The position numbers were made by a program, and so were the translations under genes. A stretch of DNA of 64,000 bases from Pseudothauera nasutitermitis. Its GTDB lineage: Bacteria; Pseudomonadota; Gammaproteobacteria; Burkholderiales; Rhodocyclaceae. The stretch lies in contig NZ_SSOC01000003.1 of the NCBI RefSeq assembly GCF_004801295.1, positions 186,001-250,000 of the forward strand, given 5' to 3'. Positions 35,416 to 44,061 of this stretch are shown in pieces (the stretch's first letter is position 1; each line of letters begins with the position of its first letter). The notes below the pieces were generated by a model, which saw only the letters and a list, made by a program, of their open reading frames with translations, searched no databases and was not told the DNA's origin.

Positions 35416-36630
35416 ATGGCCACACCCTCCGACGCCCACCTGATGCACACCTACGCGCGCGCAGCGGTTTCATTCGTCCGCGGCCGCGGCGCCCGCCTGT
35501 GGGACACGAATGGCATCGAGTACCTCGATGCGATCGCCGGGGTGGCCGTGACCAATCTCGGCCACGCCCACCCCGCCGTCACCGCCGCGATCCACGAGCA
35601 GGCCGGGCAACTGCTCCACACCTCCAACCTGTTCGGCATTCCCTGGCAGGAACGCCTGGGCGGGCAGCTGTGCCGCCTGGCCGGCATGGAACGCGCGTTC
35701 TTCTGCAATTCCGGCGCGGAAGCCAACGAGGCGGCCCTGAAGCTGGCGCGCCTGCATGCGCGGCGCCTGGGGGTGGCGCATCCCCAGGTGCTGGTGATGG
35801 AAAACAGCTTTCACGGCCGCAGCCTCGCGACCCTGGCGGCAACGGGCAATCCGGCCGCGCAGCAGGGCTTCGAGCCGCTGATGCCGGGTTTCGCCCGCGC
35901 GCCCTACGACGACATCGATGCGCTACGCATGCTGGCCGCCGGCACGCCGGGGATCGTCGCCGTGCTCGTCGAACCGGTGCAGGGCGAAGGCGGCGTGCGG
36001 ATCGCGGCGCCGGACTATCTGCGCGCGCTGCGGGCGCTGTGCAGCGAGCGCGGCTGGCTGTTCATGGTGGACGAGGTGCAGACGGGAATGGGCCGCACCG
36101 GAGCCTGGTTCGGCTTCCAGCATGCGGGCGTGGCGCCTGACGTCATTACCCTGGCCAAGGGGCTGGGCAACGGCTTTCCCATCGGCGCGTGCCTGGCGCG
36201 CGGCGAGGCGGCCGGCTTGTTCTCCCCCGGCCATCATGGCTCGACCTTCGGCGGCAATCCCCTGGCCTGCCGCGTCGGCTGCAGCGTCGTCGAGGCGATG
36301 GAGCACGAGCGCATTCCCCAGCGCGCGGCCGAACTCGGGGCGCGGCTGCTGCACGGCCTGCGCCAGTCCCTCGGCGGCCTGCCGGGCGTCCGGGAGATTC
36401 GCGGGCACGGCCTGATGGCCGGCATCGAGATGGCCTTTCCCTGCGCCTGGCTGGTGCCCTTGGCGCTGGAACGGGAGCGCCTGCTGATCACCGTCACGCG
36501 CGGCAACACCATCCGCCTGCTGCCGCCGCTGATATGCAGCGAAGGGGAGATCGACGACATCGTCGCCCGCCTCCGCCGCCTGGTCGCGGACGCGGCGGCG
36601 CGCGCCGGGTCGCCGGGGACGGCCGTTTGA
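35416..36630 (+). CDS. argD: acetylornithine/succinylornithine-type aminotransferase
   Basis: Class III PLP aminotransferase, 404 residues. Motifs: FFCNSGAEANEAALKLAR, ENSFHGRSLATLAATGN, VEPVQGEGGVRIA, the Asp of FMVDEVQTGMGRTG, PLP Lys in ITLAKGLGNGFPIGA and STFGGNPLACRVG. The arginine pathway enzyme converts N-acetylglutamate semialdehyde with glutamate. Because it sits in a MocR/YggS operon, a role with another omega-amino substrate is possible. The ATG at 35416 is chosen; GTG at 35407 is an alternative. Neither has a strong ribosome site, suggesting coupling to the upstream gene. Confidence 0.85.
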   Translation: MATPSDAHLMHTYARAAVSFVRGRGARLWDTNGIEYLDAIAGVAVTNLGHAHPAVTAAIHEQAGQLLHTSNLFGIPWQERLGGQLCRLAGMERAFFCNSGAEANEAALKLARLHARRLGVAHPQVLVMENSFHGRSLATLAATGNPAAQQGFEPLMPGFARAPYDDIDALRMLAAGTPGIVAVLVEPVQGEGGVRIAAPDYLRALRALCSERGWLFMVDEVQTGMGRTGAWFGFQHAGVAPDVITLAKGLGNGFPIGACLARGEAAGLFSPGHHGSTFGGNPLACRVGCSVVEAMEHERIPQRAAELGARLLHGLRQSLGGLPGVREIRGHGLMAGIEMAFPCAWLVPLALERERLLITVTRGNTIRLLPPLICSEGEIDDIVARLRRLVADAAARAGSPGTAV

Positions 36631-36694
36631 CGCGCCCTCCGCCTCCGCTCACCATACGGATACAACAACACCCAACCCCGAGGAGGAACCCACC

Positions 36695-37153
36695 ATGTCC
36701 CAGCACCACGGCAGCATCGCCTGGCAGCGCACGCCGCACGCCATCGAGGCCGACACCTACTCCCGCACGCATGTGGCCGATCTGAACGGCGGGCAGCGCA
36801 TCGCGGTATCCGCCACGCCGGAGTACAAGGGCGACGCGGACCGCACCGACCCCGAGCAATTGCTGCTCACCGCGCTCGCCAGTTGCCACATGATGACCTT
36901 TCTGGCCATTGCCGAGGCACGCGGCTACCGCGTCGAACGCTACCAGGACAATCCGGTCGCCCACCTGGAAAAGGATGCCGACGGACGCCAGGCGGTCACC
37001 CGCATCGAGCTGGCGCCGCAGACCACCTTCAACGGCAAGCTGCCCACCGAGGCCGAACTGGCGCGCCTGCACGACAGCGCGCACCGCAACTGCTTCATCG
37101 CTCATTCCATCGTCGCCAAGGTCAGCATCGCCCCGCAAGCCACGGCCGGCTGA
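36695..37153 (+). CDS. OsmC-family peroxiredoxin
   Basis: 152 residues. OsmC/Ohr fold with the two redox Cys in LLTALASCHMMTFLAIAEAR (near residue 64) and SAHRNCFIAHSIV (near 133), and Glu in DPEQLLLTAL. Reduces organic hydroperoxides in the cytoplasm. AGGAGG precedes the ATG. It lies just upstream of the norE box and has its own spacer, so is probably a single unit. Confidence 0.88.
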   Translation: MSQHHGSIAWQRTPHAIEADTYSRTHVADLNGGQRIAVSATPEYKGDADRTDPEQLLLTALASCHMMTFLAIAEARGYRVERYQDNPVAHLEKDADGRQAVTRIELAPQTTFNGKLPTEAELARLHDSAHRNCFIAHSIVAKVSIAPQATAG

Positions 37154-37185
37154 TCCGCCCCGTTCCGTCCGGAAACTGCAAGGTC

Positions 37186-37199
37186 TTGCCCTGAATCAA
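37186..37199 (+). promoter_or_regulatory. FNR/Dnr-type box of nor accessory operon
   Basis: TTGCC-CTGA-ATCAA; the right half is perfect, the left keeps TTG. Centre 68 bp before the norE start, allowing a -41.5 activator position. Confidence 0.65.
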
Positions 37200-37260
37200 G
37201 AAAATCAAGGGTTTGCAAAGTTAACCGGAATCAAGTGAAAACCCGTGCGCGGCACCCACA

Positions 37261-37869
37261 ATGCCGCGCATGGACACTGCCTGCACCACCGATCACGCCG
37301 CCTCGCCCACGTTCCAACCCCGGCTGGCCGGCGACCTGGCGATCTGGATCTTCATCCTCGCCGAACTGCTGGCCTTCGGCGTGTTCTTCGCAGCCTACGC
37401 CTTCGCGCGCGCGGCCGACCCGGAACTGTTCGCCCTCGGCCAGGAGGGGTTGAACCGCAACGCCGGCGCCTTCAACACCCTGGTGCTGCTCACCGCCAGC
37501 TACTGCGTGGTGCGCGCCGTGCACGCCGCCGAAGCCGGGCGCGGGCGCCAGGGCGCCCCTTGGCTGCTCGCCGCGCTGGGCTGCGGCGGCGCCTTCGTGG
37601 TGGTCAAGCTGGCCGAATACTCGGCGGCCTTCGACGCCGGCATCAGCCTGTCGAGCAGTACCTTCGACATGTTCTACCTGTCGCTTACCTTCTTCCATTT
37701 CATGCACGTGCTGCTCGGCATGGTGATCCTCGGCGCGCTGTGGCTCAACGCCCGCCAGGGGCGCTATGACCCGGACAACCTCAACGGCATCGAAAGCGGC
37801 GCGGCCTACTGGCACATGGTGGATCTGGTGTGGCTGGTGCTCTTCCCGCTGGTTTACGTGATGCGCTGA
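37261..37869 (+). CDS. norE: NorE, cytochrome oxidase subunit III-like
   Basis: 202 residues, five hydrophobic helices (about 24-44, 66-84, 99-118, 133-155, 180-200). It belongs to the cytochrome c oxidase subunit III family (LTFFHFMHVLLGMVILG, ESGAAYWHMVDLVWLVLFPL). NorE supports full NO reductase activity in Paracoccus and relatives; exact action unknown. An internal ATG at 37270 is an alternative start. First gene of norE-norF-norQ-orf-orf-norD-dnr behind a Dnr-type box. Confidence 0.88.
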   Translation: MPRMDTACTTDHAASPTFQPRLAGDLAIWIFILAELLAFGVFFAAYAFARAADPELFALGQEGLNRNAGAFNTLVLLTASYCVVRAVHAAEAGRGRQGAPWLLAALGCGGAFVVVKLAEYSAAFDAGISLSSSTFDMFYLSLTFFHFMHVLLGMVILGALWLNARQGRYDPDNLNGIESGAAYWHMVDLVWLVLFPLVYVMR

Positions 37870-37879
37870 GGGGCCCGCC

Positions 37880-38161
37880 ATGCACGCCAACGCCACTCAT
37901 TCGCCGAACCGCCGCAGCACCGTACTGTGGGTGCTGTTGCTCGCCGCCACCGTGTTCACCTGGGCGGTGGGCGAAAACGGCGCCGGCGGCCCGGCCATCG
38001 CCGCGCTGCTGCTCGGCGTGGCCGCGCTCAAGGGCGCGGCCGTCATCCTCGACTTCATGGCGGTGGGCCGCGCGCCGCTGCTGTGGAAAGCCCTCACCCT
38101 GGGCTGGCTCGCGCTGGTATGCGCGCTGATCGCCCTGGCCTACTGGAAAGGAATGCCCTGA
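37880..38161 (+). CDS. norF: NorF, small membrane protein
   Basis: 93 residues with three helices (about 15-33, 39-58, 69-89), cytochrome c oxidase subunit IV-like: LLLAATVFTWAVGENGAGGP, then LKGAAVILDFMAVGRAPLLW. NorF accompanies NorE and is needed for maximal NO reduction. Its stop overlaps the norQ start (TGATG). Confidence 0.85.
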   Translation: MHANATHSPNRRSTVLWVLLLAATVFTWAVGENGAGGPAIAALLLGVAALKGAAVILDFMAVGRAPLLWKALTLGWLALVCALIALAYWKGMP

Positions 38162-38961
38162 TGGACCTCAACACCCCCAACATAGACATCCCCTTCTACC
38201 AGCCCGCCGGCGACGAAATCGAAGTCTTCGAGCACGCCTGGAAGAACCGCCTGCCGCTGCTCATCAAGGGCCCCACCGGCTGCGGCAAGACGCGCTTCGT
38301 CGCGCACATGGCCGCCCGCCTGGGCCGCCCGCTGTACACCGTGGCCTGCCACGACGACCTCACCGCCGCCGACCTGGTGGGCCGCCACCTGATCGGCGAC
38401 GGCCAGACCGTGTGGTGCGACGGCCCGCTCACCCGCGCGGTGCGCGAAGGCGGCATCTGCTATCTGGACGAGGTGGTGGAAGCGCGCAAGGACACCACCG
38501 TGGTGCTCCACCCGCTGGCCGACGACCGCCGCCTGCTGCCCATCGACCGCACCGGCGAACTGCTGGAAGCACCGCCGGGATTCATGCTGGTGGTGTCCTA
38601 CAACCCCGGCTACCAGAACCTGCTGAAGGGCATGAAGCCCTCCACGCGCCAGCGCTTCGTCTCCCTGCGCTTCGACTTCCCCGAGGCCGCGCGCGAAGAG
38701 GCCGTGCTGCGCGGCGAAACCGGCTGCGACGCCGACCTGGCCCGCCGCCTGGTGGGCATCGCCCGTGCCTTGCGCGCGCTCAAGGACCAGGATCTGGAAG
38801 AGGCGGTGAGTACCCGCCTGCTGGTGTACGCCGCCACCCTGGTGGGCGCCGGCATGGCGCCGCTGCCCGCCTGCCGTGCGGCCATCGTGGAAAGCCTGAC
38901 CGACGACGCCGAAGTCGCCGAAGCCCTCATGGAGGTGGTTGCCGCCACCTTCGGCCATTGA
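38161..38961 (+). CDS. norQ: NorQ, MoxR-type AAA+ ATPase
   Basis: 266 residues. Walker A KGPTGCGKTRF (about 33-43), Walker B ICYLDEVVEARKD (about 98-110), VVSYNPGYQNLLKGMKPSTR with sensor Asn (about 142-161), then the C-terminal NorQ/CbbQ lid. With NorD it forms a chaperone that inserts the non-heme iron FeB into NorB. The start overlaps the norF stop. Confidence 0.95.
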   Translation: MDLNTPNIDIPFYQPAGDEIEVFEHAWKNRLPLLIKGPTGCGKTRFVAHMAARLGRPLYTVACHDDLTAADLVGRHLIGDGQTVWCDGPLTRAVREGGICYLDEVVEARKDTTVVLHPLADDRRLLPIDRTGELLEAPPGFMLVVSYNPGYQNLLKGMKPSTRQRFVSLRFDFPEAAREEAVLRGETGCDADLARRLVGIARALRALKDQDLEEAVSTRLLVYAATLVGAGMAPLPACRAAIVESLTDDAEVAEALMEVVAATFGH

Positions 38962-38989
38962 CCGCAGCACCCGCGCGAGGAACGCCCCG

Positions 38990-39397
38990 ATGACCGAACG
39001 CGACCCCGACCTGCTCAAGGAAAACCTGCCCGGCCCGACGGTGGCGATCGCTGCCGAGGCGCTCTTCCTGATCAACCTGATGCTGCTGCCCGGCCTGGGC
39101 TTCGTGATGCTGATGGTGCTCTGGCTGGTGCACCGCAAGCACCCCTCGCCACTGGTGCGCAACCACTTGCAGCAGACCGTCACGGTCAGCCTGTGGGGCG
39201 GCGGCATCCTGGTCGGCCTGACGCTGCTCGCCCTCTGGCTGGGCGGCCTGGCCAACCCGTGGACCTGGGTCATCGCCATCCTCTACTTCGTCTGCCTGCA
39301 CGCCACGCTGATCATCTTCGGGGTGATGGGGCTCAACGCGGCCATCCTGCGCCATCCCTACCGCTACCCGGTACTCGGCCCCCGCCTGGAAGACTGA
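38990..39397 (+). CDS. three-helix membrane protein in nor operon, DUF4870-like
   Basis: 135 residues; hydrophobic helices about 19-47, 66-87 and 93-115. The loop HRKHPSPLVRNHLQQTVTVS resembles DUF4870/Tic20-like small membrane proteins. It starts at the ATG at 38990 after GAGGAACG. Position between norQ and the Fe-S protein suggests a part in NO reductase assembly or electron supply; function unknown. Confidence 0.7.
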   Translation: MTERDPDLLKENLPGPTVAIAAEALFLINLMLLPGLGFVMLMVLWLVHRKHPSPLVRNHLQQTVTVSLWGGGILVGLTLLALWLGGLANPWTWVIAILYFVCLHATLIIFGVMGLNAAILRHPYRYPVLGPRLED

Positions 39398-39404
39398 GGC
39401 CGCC

Positions 39405-40415
39405 ATGTCCGCCGCCGGGCCGCGCAAGATCATCCCCATCGTCCAGACCGCAGCCCCCGGCGGGCGCGCCGGGCTCAACCGCGTGCAGAAAGGCCGGCTG
39501 GCCGCGCAGGCGGGCTTCTTCGCACTGTTCATCCTGGCGCCGGTGTTCGATCTGTTGCGCTACGACCTCGACGCCGGCCACGCCTGGCTGCTGGGCATGC
39601 CGTGGCGGCTGGGGCTGGACGACTTTCTGGCCGGGCGCATCGGCGCACTGGAAGCCGGCGCCAACGTGCTGCTGCGCCTGTTCGTGCCCATCTTCACGGG
39701 CGCGGCGGTCTTTCTGTGGGTGGCATGGAAGTGGGGGCGGCTGTACTGCGGCTGGCTGTGCCCGCACTTCTCGGTGGTGGAAACCATCAACAAGCTCATG
39801 CTGCGCGCCAGCGGCAAGCCCAGCGTGTGGGAGAAGAAGCCCCTGCCGCCCTGGGAGGCGGACGGCACGCCGCGCCGCCGCGACGCGCGCTGGTGGCTGC
39901 TGGTGGTGCCGGCGGCGGTGTTCTTCGCCTTTGCCTGGGCGGTGGTCTTTCTCACCTATCTGCTGCCGCCCGGCGAGGTGTACGGCAACCTGCTGCACGG
40001 CACGCTGACGCGCAACCAGGGGCTGTTCATCGGCGCGTTCACCGCCGTGCTCAGCCTGGAATTCCTCTTCGCCCGCCACCTGTTCTGCCGCTTCGCCTGT
40101 GCCGTGGGCCTGTTCCAGAGCCTGGCCTGGGTGAGCAACCGCGACGCCATGGTGGTCGGCTTCAAGCGCGAGCGCGCCAGCCAGTGCGCCACCTGTCTGC
40201 CCAACCGCGAATCGGCCTGCGACGCGGTCTGTCCGATGCGCCTGAACCCGCGCAACATCAAGCGCCACATGTTCACCTGTACGCAGTGCGGCCAGTGCCT
40301 GCAGGCCTGTGAACAAAGCCAGCACGACAACCCGCAGGGCCCGCTGCTCGCCTGGGTGAGCGACGAGGCCGCACGCCAGAACGAAGCCGGCTTCCGCGCC
40401 GGGCGCGGTCAATAG
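39405..40415 (+). CDS. polyferredoxin-like 4Fe-4S membrane protein (NapH/CcoG/NosR class)
   Basis: 336 residues. Four hydrophobic segments (about 31-52, 88-108, 165-190, 205-225). Cys motifs CGWLCP (near 115) and CRFACAVG (near 230) are the membrane-face pairs of NapH/NosR/CcoG proteins. They are followed by two cluster motifs CATCLPNRESACDAVCP and CTQCGQCLQACE (about 263-305). It could pass electrons from quinol to a periplasmic partner or act in metal-centre maturation. It lies between norQ and norD, seven bases after the preceding gene. No known name is safe. Confidence 0.82.
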   Translation: MSAAGPRKIIPIVQTAAPGGRAGLNRVQKGRLAAQAGFFALFILAPVFDLLRYDLDAGHAWLLGMPWRLGLDDFLAGRIGALEAGANVLLRLFVPIFTGAAVFLWVAWKWGRLYCGWLCPHFSVVETINKLMLRASGKPSVWEKKPLPPWEADGTPRRRDARWWLLVVPAAVFFAFAWAVVFLTYLLPPGEVYGNLLHGTLTRNQGLFIGAFTAVLSLEFLFARHLFCRFACAVGLFQSLAWVSNRDAMVVGFKRERASQCATCLPNRESACDAVCPMRLNPRNIKRHMFTCTQCGQCLQACEQSQHDNPQGPLLAWVSDEAARQNEAGFRAGRGQ

Positions 40416-40424
40416 GAAAGAGAC

Positions 40425-42287
40425 ATGGAAGAAACCGTCGGCAAGCTCTGGCACCGCCTGATCACCCGCGCAGCGGGGGTCAGCTACCCCGATGCCGCCG
40501 TGCGCCTGAAGGAAGTGGAGCGCACCGCCGGGGTGTTCTTCCGTGCCCTGGGCGGCGACCCCGGCCTGCGCGTGGCCGCCGCCACGGTGGACCCGCACGC
40601 CGCGCGGCGCAGCTTCATCGCCCGCGTGGCCGGCGTGGGCGACCGCGCGGCGCACGCGCGCATGGACGACGTGACCCTGCGCCTGCCGCCGTGGATCGAC
40701 GCCTTTCCCGAACGCGCGCTGAACCGCGACCTCTACCTGTGGCTGGCCGCGCTGGCCGCCGCGCAGGCGCAGCTGGCAGACGGCCCGGCCGATGAAACCG
40801 CCTTCCAGTACAACCAGCGCGCCGTGCTCGCCGCGCTGGACACCTGGCCGGGCGTGGTGGCGCGCTACCGCCGGCTGGTGGATGCCTACGCCCCGCGCCG
40901 CCTCAACATCACCCGCATGCCGCCGGCCGAACGCGCGCGCGAGGAAGCCATCGTCGCCGCGCTGCGCGCGCCCGGCAGCGTGGATGCCCTGCCGCCGGTG
41001 CCGCCCGACACCCCGCCGCCCGCGCCCGTGCTGCTCTGGCTGGGCGGCGCCGACGCGGCCCCCGCGCCCTTCACCCGCGCCAGCAACCCCGACCCGGAAA
41101 ACACCGCCAACAGCGGCCCGCCGCCCAGCGAGGAAGAACTGGAGCGCCACGCCCACCGCGCCGAGCGCGTCGATCTGCCGCAGGAAAAGAACGGCCTGAT
41201 GATGGTGTTCCGCGCCGAAAGCCTGCTGGCGGTCACCGAATTCCTCAAGATCAACCGTCCCACCGACGACGAGCCCGACCCCAACGCCGCCGAGGCCGCG
41301 CGCGACCTCGACCAGCTCGCCCTGGCGGAAGACACCGACCGCGTGGCCTCCAAGGTGCGCTTCGACCTCGACCTGCCCTCCGCCGCCGAGGACGACGTGG
41401 TGCTCGGCGACGGCATTCCGCTGCCGGAATGGGACTACCGTAAGCAGACCCTGCTGGCCGAACACGTGCGCCTCACCGAAATGGCCGCGCGCCATGCCCC
41501 GCCAGCCACGCTGCCGCTGCACCTCAAGCACACCGCGCGCCGCCTGCGCCAGCAGTTCGCCGCGCTCGCCCCCGGCCGGCGCTGGCTGAAGGCCCAGCCC
41601 GACGGCAGCGAGCTGGACGTGGATGCCGTAGTGCGCGCGCAGACCGACCGCAGCTGCGGCCGCCACCCCTCCGAACAGCTCTACCTCTCGCTGGAAAAGC
41701 GCGAACGCGACCTGGCCTGCCTGGTGCTGGCCGACCTGTCGCTGTCCACCGACACCTGGGTGTCTTCCGAAGCGCGCGTCATCGACGTCATCCGCGACGC
41801 CCTGCTGCTGTTCGGCGAAGCGCTGGGCAGCACCGGCGACGCCTTCGCGCTGGCCGGCTTCTCGTCGATCAAGCGCGCCAAGGTACGCTTCCACCGCCTG
41901 AAGGACTTCGACGACCGCTTCGACGACCGCATCCGCGGGCGTATCATGGCCATCAAGCCCGGCTACTACACTCGCCTGGGCGCGGCCATCCGGCGTTCCA
42001 CCCAATTGCTGGAAAAGCACGGCGCCGCGCGCCGCATCCTGCTCATCCTGTCCGACGGCAAGCCCAACGACCTGGACCTGTACGACGGCCGCTACGGCAT
42101 CGAGGACACCCGCATGGCACTCATGGAAGCCCGCCGCGCCGGCCTCACCCCCTTCTGCGTGACCATCGACCGCGAAGGCGCCGGCTACCTGCCCCATCTG
42201 TTCGGTCCCGGCGGCTACGCGGTGATCCGCAAGCCCGAGGAACTGCCCGCCCGCCTGCCCCTGTTCTACGCCCAACTGACGAGGTGA
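40425..42287 (+). CDS. norD: NorD, VWA-domain partner of NorQ
   Basis: 620 residues. N-terminal helical region, an acidic and proline-rich middle (about 180-330, VPPDTPPPAPVLLWLGGADA), and a C-terminal von Willebrand A domain (about 415-615) with the MIDAS DLSLSTDTW and RILLILSDGKPNDLDLYDGR. Binds NorQ and docks it on NorCB for FeB insertion. GGAAAG precedes the ATG. Ends four bases before dnr. Confidence 0.94.
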   Translation: MEETVGKLWHRLITRAAGVSYPDAAVRLKEVERTAGVFFRALGGDPGLRVAAATVDPHAARRSFIARVAGVGDRAAHARMDDVTLRLPPWIDAFPERALNRDLYLWLAALAAAQAQLADGPADETAFQYNQRAVLAALDTWPGVVARYRRLVDAYAPRRLNITRMPPAERAREEAIVAALRAPGSVDALPPVPPDTPPPAPVLLWLGGADAAPAPFTRASNPDPENTANSGPPPSEEELERHAHRAERVDLPQEKNGLMMVFRAESLLAVTEFLKINRPTDDEPDPNAAEAARDLDQLALAEDTDRVASKVRFDLDLPSAAEDDVVLGDGIPLPEWDYRKQTLLAEHVRLTEMAARHAPPATLPLHLKHTARRLRQQFAALAPGRRWLKAQPDGSELDVDAVVRAQTDRSCGRHPSEQLYLSLEKRERDLACLVLADLSLSTDTWVSSEARVIDVIRDALLLFGEALGSTGDAFALAGFSSIKRAKVRFHRLKDFDDRFDDRIRGRIMAIKPGYYTRLGAAIRRSTQLLEKHGAARRILLILSDGKPNDLDLYDGRYGIEDTRMALMEARRAGLTPFCVTIDREGAGYLPHLFGPGGYAVIRKPEELPARLPLFYAQLTR

Positions 42288-42291
42288 AGCG

Positions 42292-43074
42292 ATGATCCGG
42301 CCCGCCCATCCCCCCTGTGCCCCGCTGTTCGTCCCCGAACGCCCCAACTGCTGTACGGACGAACGCCCGCCCCAGCCCCAGTCGGAGGCCGAGCGCATCG
42401 CCGCCCTGCTCGGCCAGGCCCCCCTGTTCAACGGCCTGGCCCCCGGCGAAGTGGCGCGCTTCGCGCGCGGCGTGCGCGAACAGCGCGCGGAAAAAGGCAG
42501 CGTGCTGTTCCACAAGGGCGACCCCTGTCATGGCTTCCATCTGGTGCTCAGCGGCCAGATCAAGCTCGCCTTCATCTCCGCCGACGGCCACGAGAAGGTC
42601 ATCGAAATCATCCGCGCCGGGCAGACCTTCGGCGAAGCGGTGATGTTCATGGACAAGCCCTACGTGGTCATGGCCCAGGCACTCACCGACTGCACGCTGC
42701 TGCACATCGCCAAGCAGGTGGTATTCGACGAAATGGCCCGCGACCCCTGCTTCTGCCGCAAGATCATCGCCGGCCTGTCGCAGCGCCTGCACCACCTGAT
42801 CGCCGACGTGGAAACCTACTCGCTGCGCTCCGGGCGCGAGCGCATCATCGGCTACCTGCTGCGCGAGGACGAAATGGACGGCGAAGGCCACGCCGCCGGC
42901 GCCGTGTCGGTGCGCCTGCCCACCAGCAAAGGCACCATCGCCTCGCGCCTCAACCTCACCCAGGAACACTTCTCGCGCATCCTGCACGAACTCACCGACG
43001 CCGGCCTGATCGCCGTGGAAGGCCGCACCATCCACATCCCCGACATCGGCCGGCTGCGCAAGAGCCTGAACTGA
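42292..43074 (+). CDS. Dnr/Nnr-type CRP-FNR regulator
   Basis: 260 residues. A variable Cys-containing N-terminus (about 1-35), cyclic-nucleotide-binding-like barrel (about 45-160, LFHKGDPCHGFHLVLSGQIK and GQTFGEAVMFMDKPYVVMAQ), dimerisation helix, and HTH (about 205-255, TIASRLNLTQEHFSRILHEL). The recognition helix keeps the E--SR pattern of FNR proteins that read TTGAT half-sites. It has no FNR 4Fe-4S Cys set; the Cys are few and unlike FNR, so NO sensing through heme (Dnr type) is likely. It closes the nor accessory operon and probably controls the boxes listed here. Confidence 0.9.
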   Translation: MIRPAHPPCAPLFVPERPNCCTDERPPQPQSEAERIAALLGQAPLFNGLAPGEVARFARGVREQRAEKGSVLFHKGDPCHGFHLVLSGQIKLAFISADGHEKVIEIIRAGQTFGEAVMFMDKPYVVMAQALTDCTLLHIAKQVVFDEMARDPCFCRKIIAGLSQRLHHLIADVETYSLRSGRERIIGYLLREDEMDGEGHAAGAVSVRLPTSKGTIASRLNLTQEHFSRILHELTDAGLIAVEGRTIHIPDIGRLRKSLN

Positions 43075-43141
43075 GCGTCGGCGGGCGCATCCGGCGTGTA
43101 TCATCGCCCCCAACCCCAAGGATGCCCGCCCCACCGACGCC

Positions 43142-43342
43142 GTGAGCGCCCAGCCCCCCGAGCGCAAGCCCAACTGCAACGCCTGCGCGCACTTCTACAT
43201 CACCCACGACCCGGCCTTTCCCTACGCCTGCCGGCGGCTGGGCTTCAGGAGCAAGCGGCTGCCTGCGCGGGATGTGGAGGAGTCTTCAGGAATGGCTTGC
43301 CTGGTGTTCGAGGCGAAGGAGAAGGGGCGCAGCGCGGGGTAG
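43142..43342 (+). CDS. small four-Cys protein, unknown
   Basis: 66 residues, GTG start: MSAQPPERKPNCNACAHFYI then THDPAFPYACRRLGFRSKRL and a SSGMACLVFEAK end. Cys in CNAC, YACR and MACL could bind a metal. I have seen similar small proteins in betaproteobacteria without a function. No clear ribosome site. A degraded second copy of the same sequence lies at 49384-49512. Confidence 0.6.
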   Translation: MSAQPPERKPNCNACAHFYITHDPAFPYACRRLGFRSKRLPARDVEESSGMACLVFEAKEKGRSAG

Positions 43343-43389
43343 GCAGCCCGAAGAACGACCGGCTTCACCGGCACGCAACGCCCCTTCAA

Positions 43390-43686
43390 TCAAGTATGCG
43401 CATCGCCGCGCTTTTCCTGCGTGGAGGGGTGCCTTTCAAGCCAGTCCTTCAAGGCCGCGTTCATGCGGGTCTGCCAGCCTTTGCCGGTAGCCTTGAAGGC
43501 TTCCACCACATCGGCGTCGTAGCGCACCGTCAGGGCGACTTTCGGCCTGACGGCCCTCGGACGCCCACGCCGCACCAGCTTGTCGCCAAGGTATTCATCC
43601 GCCCGTTCGAAGAACTCATCGGTCAACTCCGGTGCGTCATCGGTGTCAATCCACTCGGTGGGCGTAGCGTGCCTGTTCGCGTTCAT
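43390..43686 (-). CDS. brnA: BrnA-like antitoxin
   Basis: 98 residues. The C-terminal ribbon-helix-helix KVALTVRYDADVVEAFKATG then KGWQTRMNAALKDWLERH (about 48-85) is characteristic of BrnA. The N-terminal part is acidic (DTDDAPELTDEFFERADEYL) and would neutralise BrnT. It overlaps the toxin gene by 41 bp, the usual toxin-first order of brnTA operons. Confidence 0.88.
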   Translation of the reverse strand: MNANRHATPTEWIDTDDAPELTDEFFERADEYLGDKLVRRGRPRAVRPKVALTVRYDADVVEAFKATGKGWQTRMNAALKDWLERHPSTQEKRGDAHT

Positions 43687-43918
43687 TTGCTTTCCTCATG
43701 CTGATGATCCGGCGTGCCTTGCTGCGCGGGGTCCAGACCATGACCACCATCCGGCCGTCGAGTTTGCCGACGGTGATGTAGCGCGGCTCGCTGTATTCCT
43801 CGCGCAGATCCTTCGCAGTGAAATGTCGGCCCGCAAAGACTTCATTGGCACGGGCGAAATCCAACCCCCGCTCGACGAGAGTCTTGTCGCGCTTGTCAGG
43901 ATCGAACTCTGCGAGCAT
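43646..43918 (-). CDS. brnT: BrnT-like ribonuclease toxin
   Basis: 90 residues from the ATG at 43918: FDPDKRDKTLVERGLDFARA, EPRYITVGKLDGRMVVMVWT and RARRIISMRKANEREQARY-type end (here KARRIISMRKANEREQARYA). This is the BrnT fold related to RelE, with the ISxRKAxxxE tail. The frame is open to 43975, but the shorter start matches the family length of about 90. The N-terminal FDPxK form is typical (family usually FEWDxxK). Together with brnA it looks intact. Confidence 0.87.
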   Translation of the reverse strand: MLAEFDPDKRDKTLVERGLDFARANEVFAGRHFTAKDLREEYSEPRYITVGKLDGRMVVMVWTPRSKARRIISMRKANEREQARYAHRVD

Positions 43919-44061
43919 GGAACCGAGTGTAGTCACAACAATTCCAGCATCCAAGATTTTTTTGTAACTACGCAATGGTCCAGGTGCAAACCAACTCGTT
44001 GCGGATCACCGGTCAATGCACAGGAGGTACGCAGCGGGAAAACTCACAACGGCGTGCCGGA

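Noticed and set aside
39333-42515. 1060-residue minus-strand ORF across the nor accessory genes
   Set aside because: Spans several overlapping real genes on the other strand; Gly/Ala/Val/His-rich with no motif.
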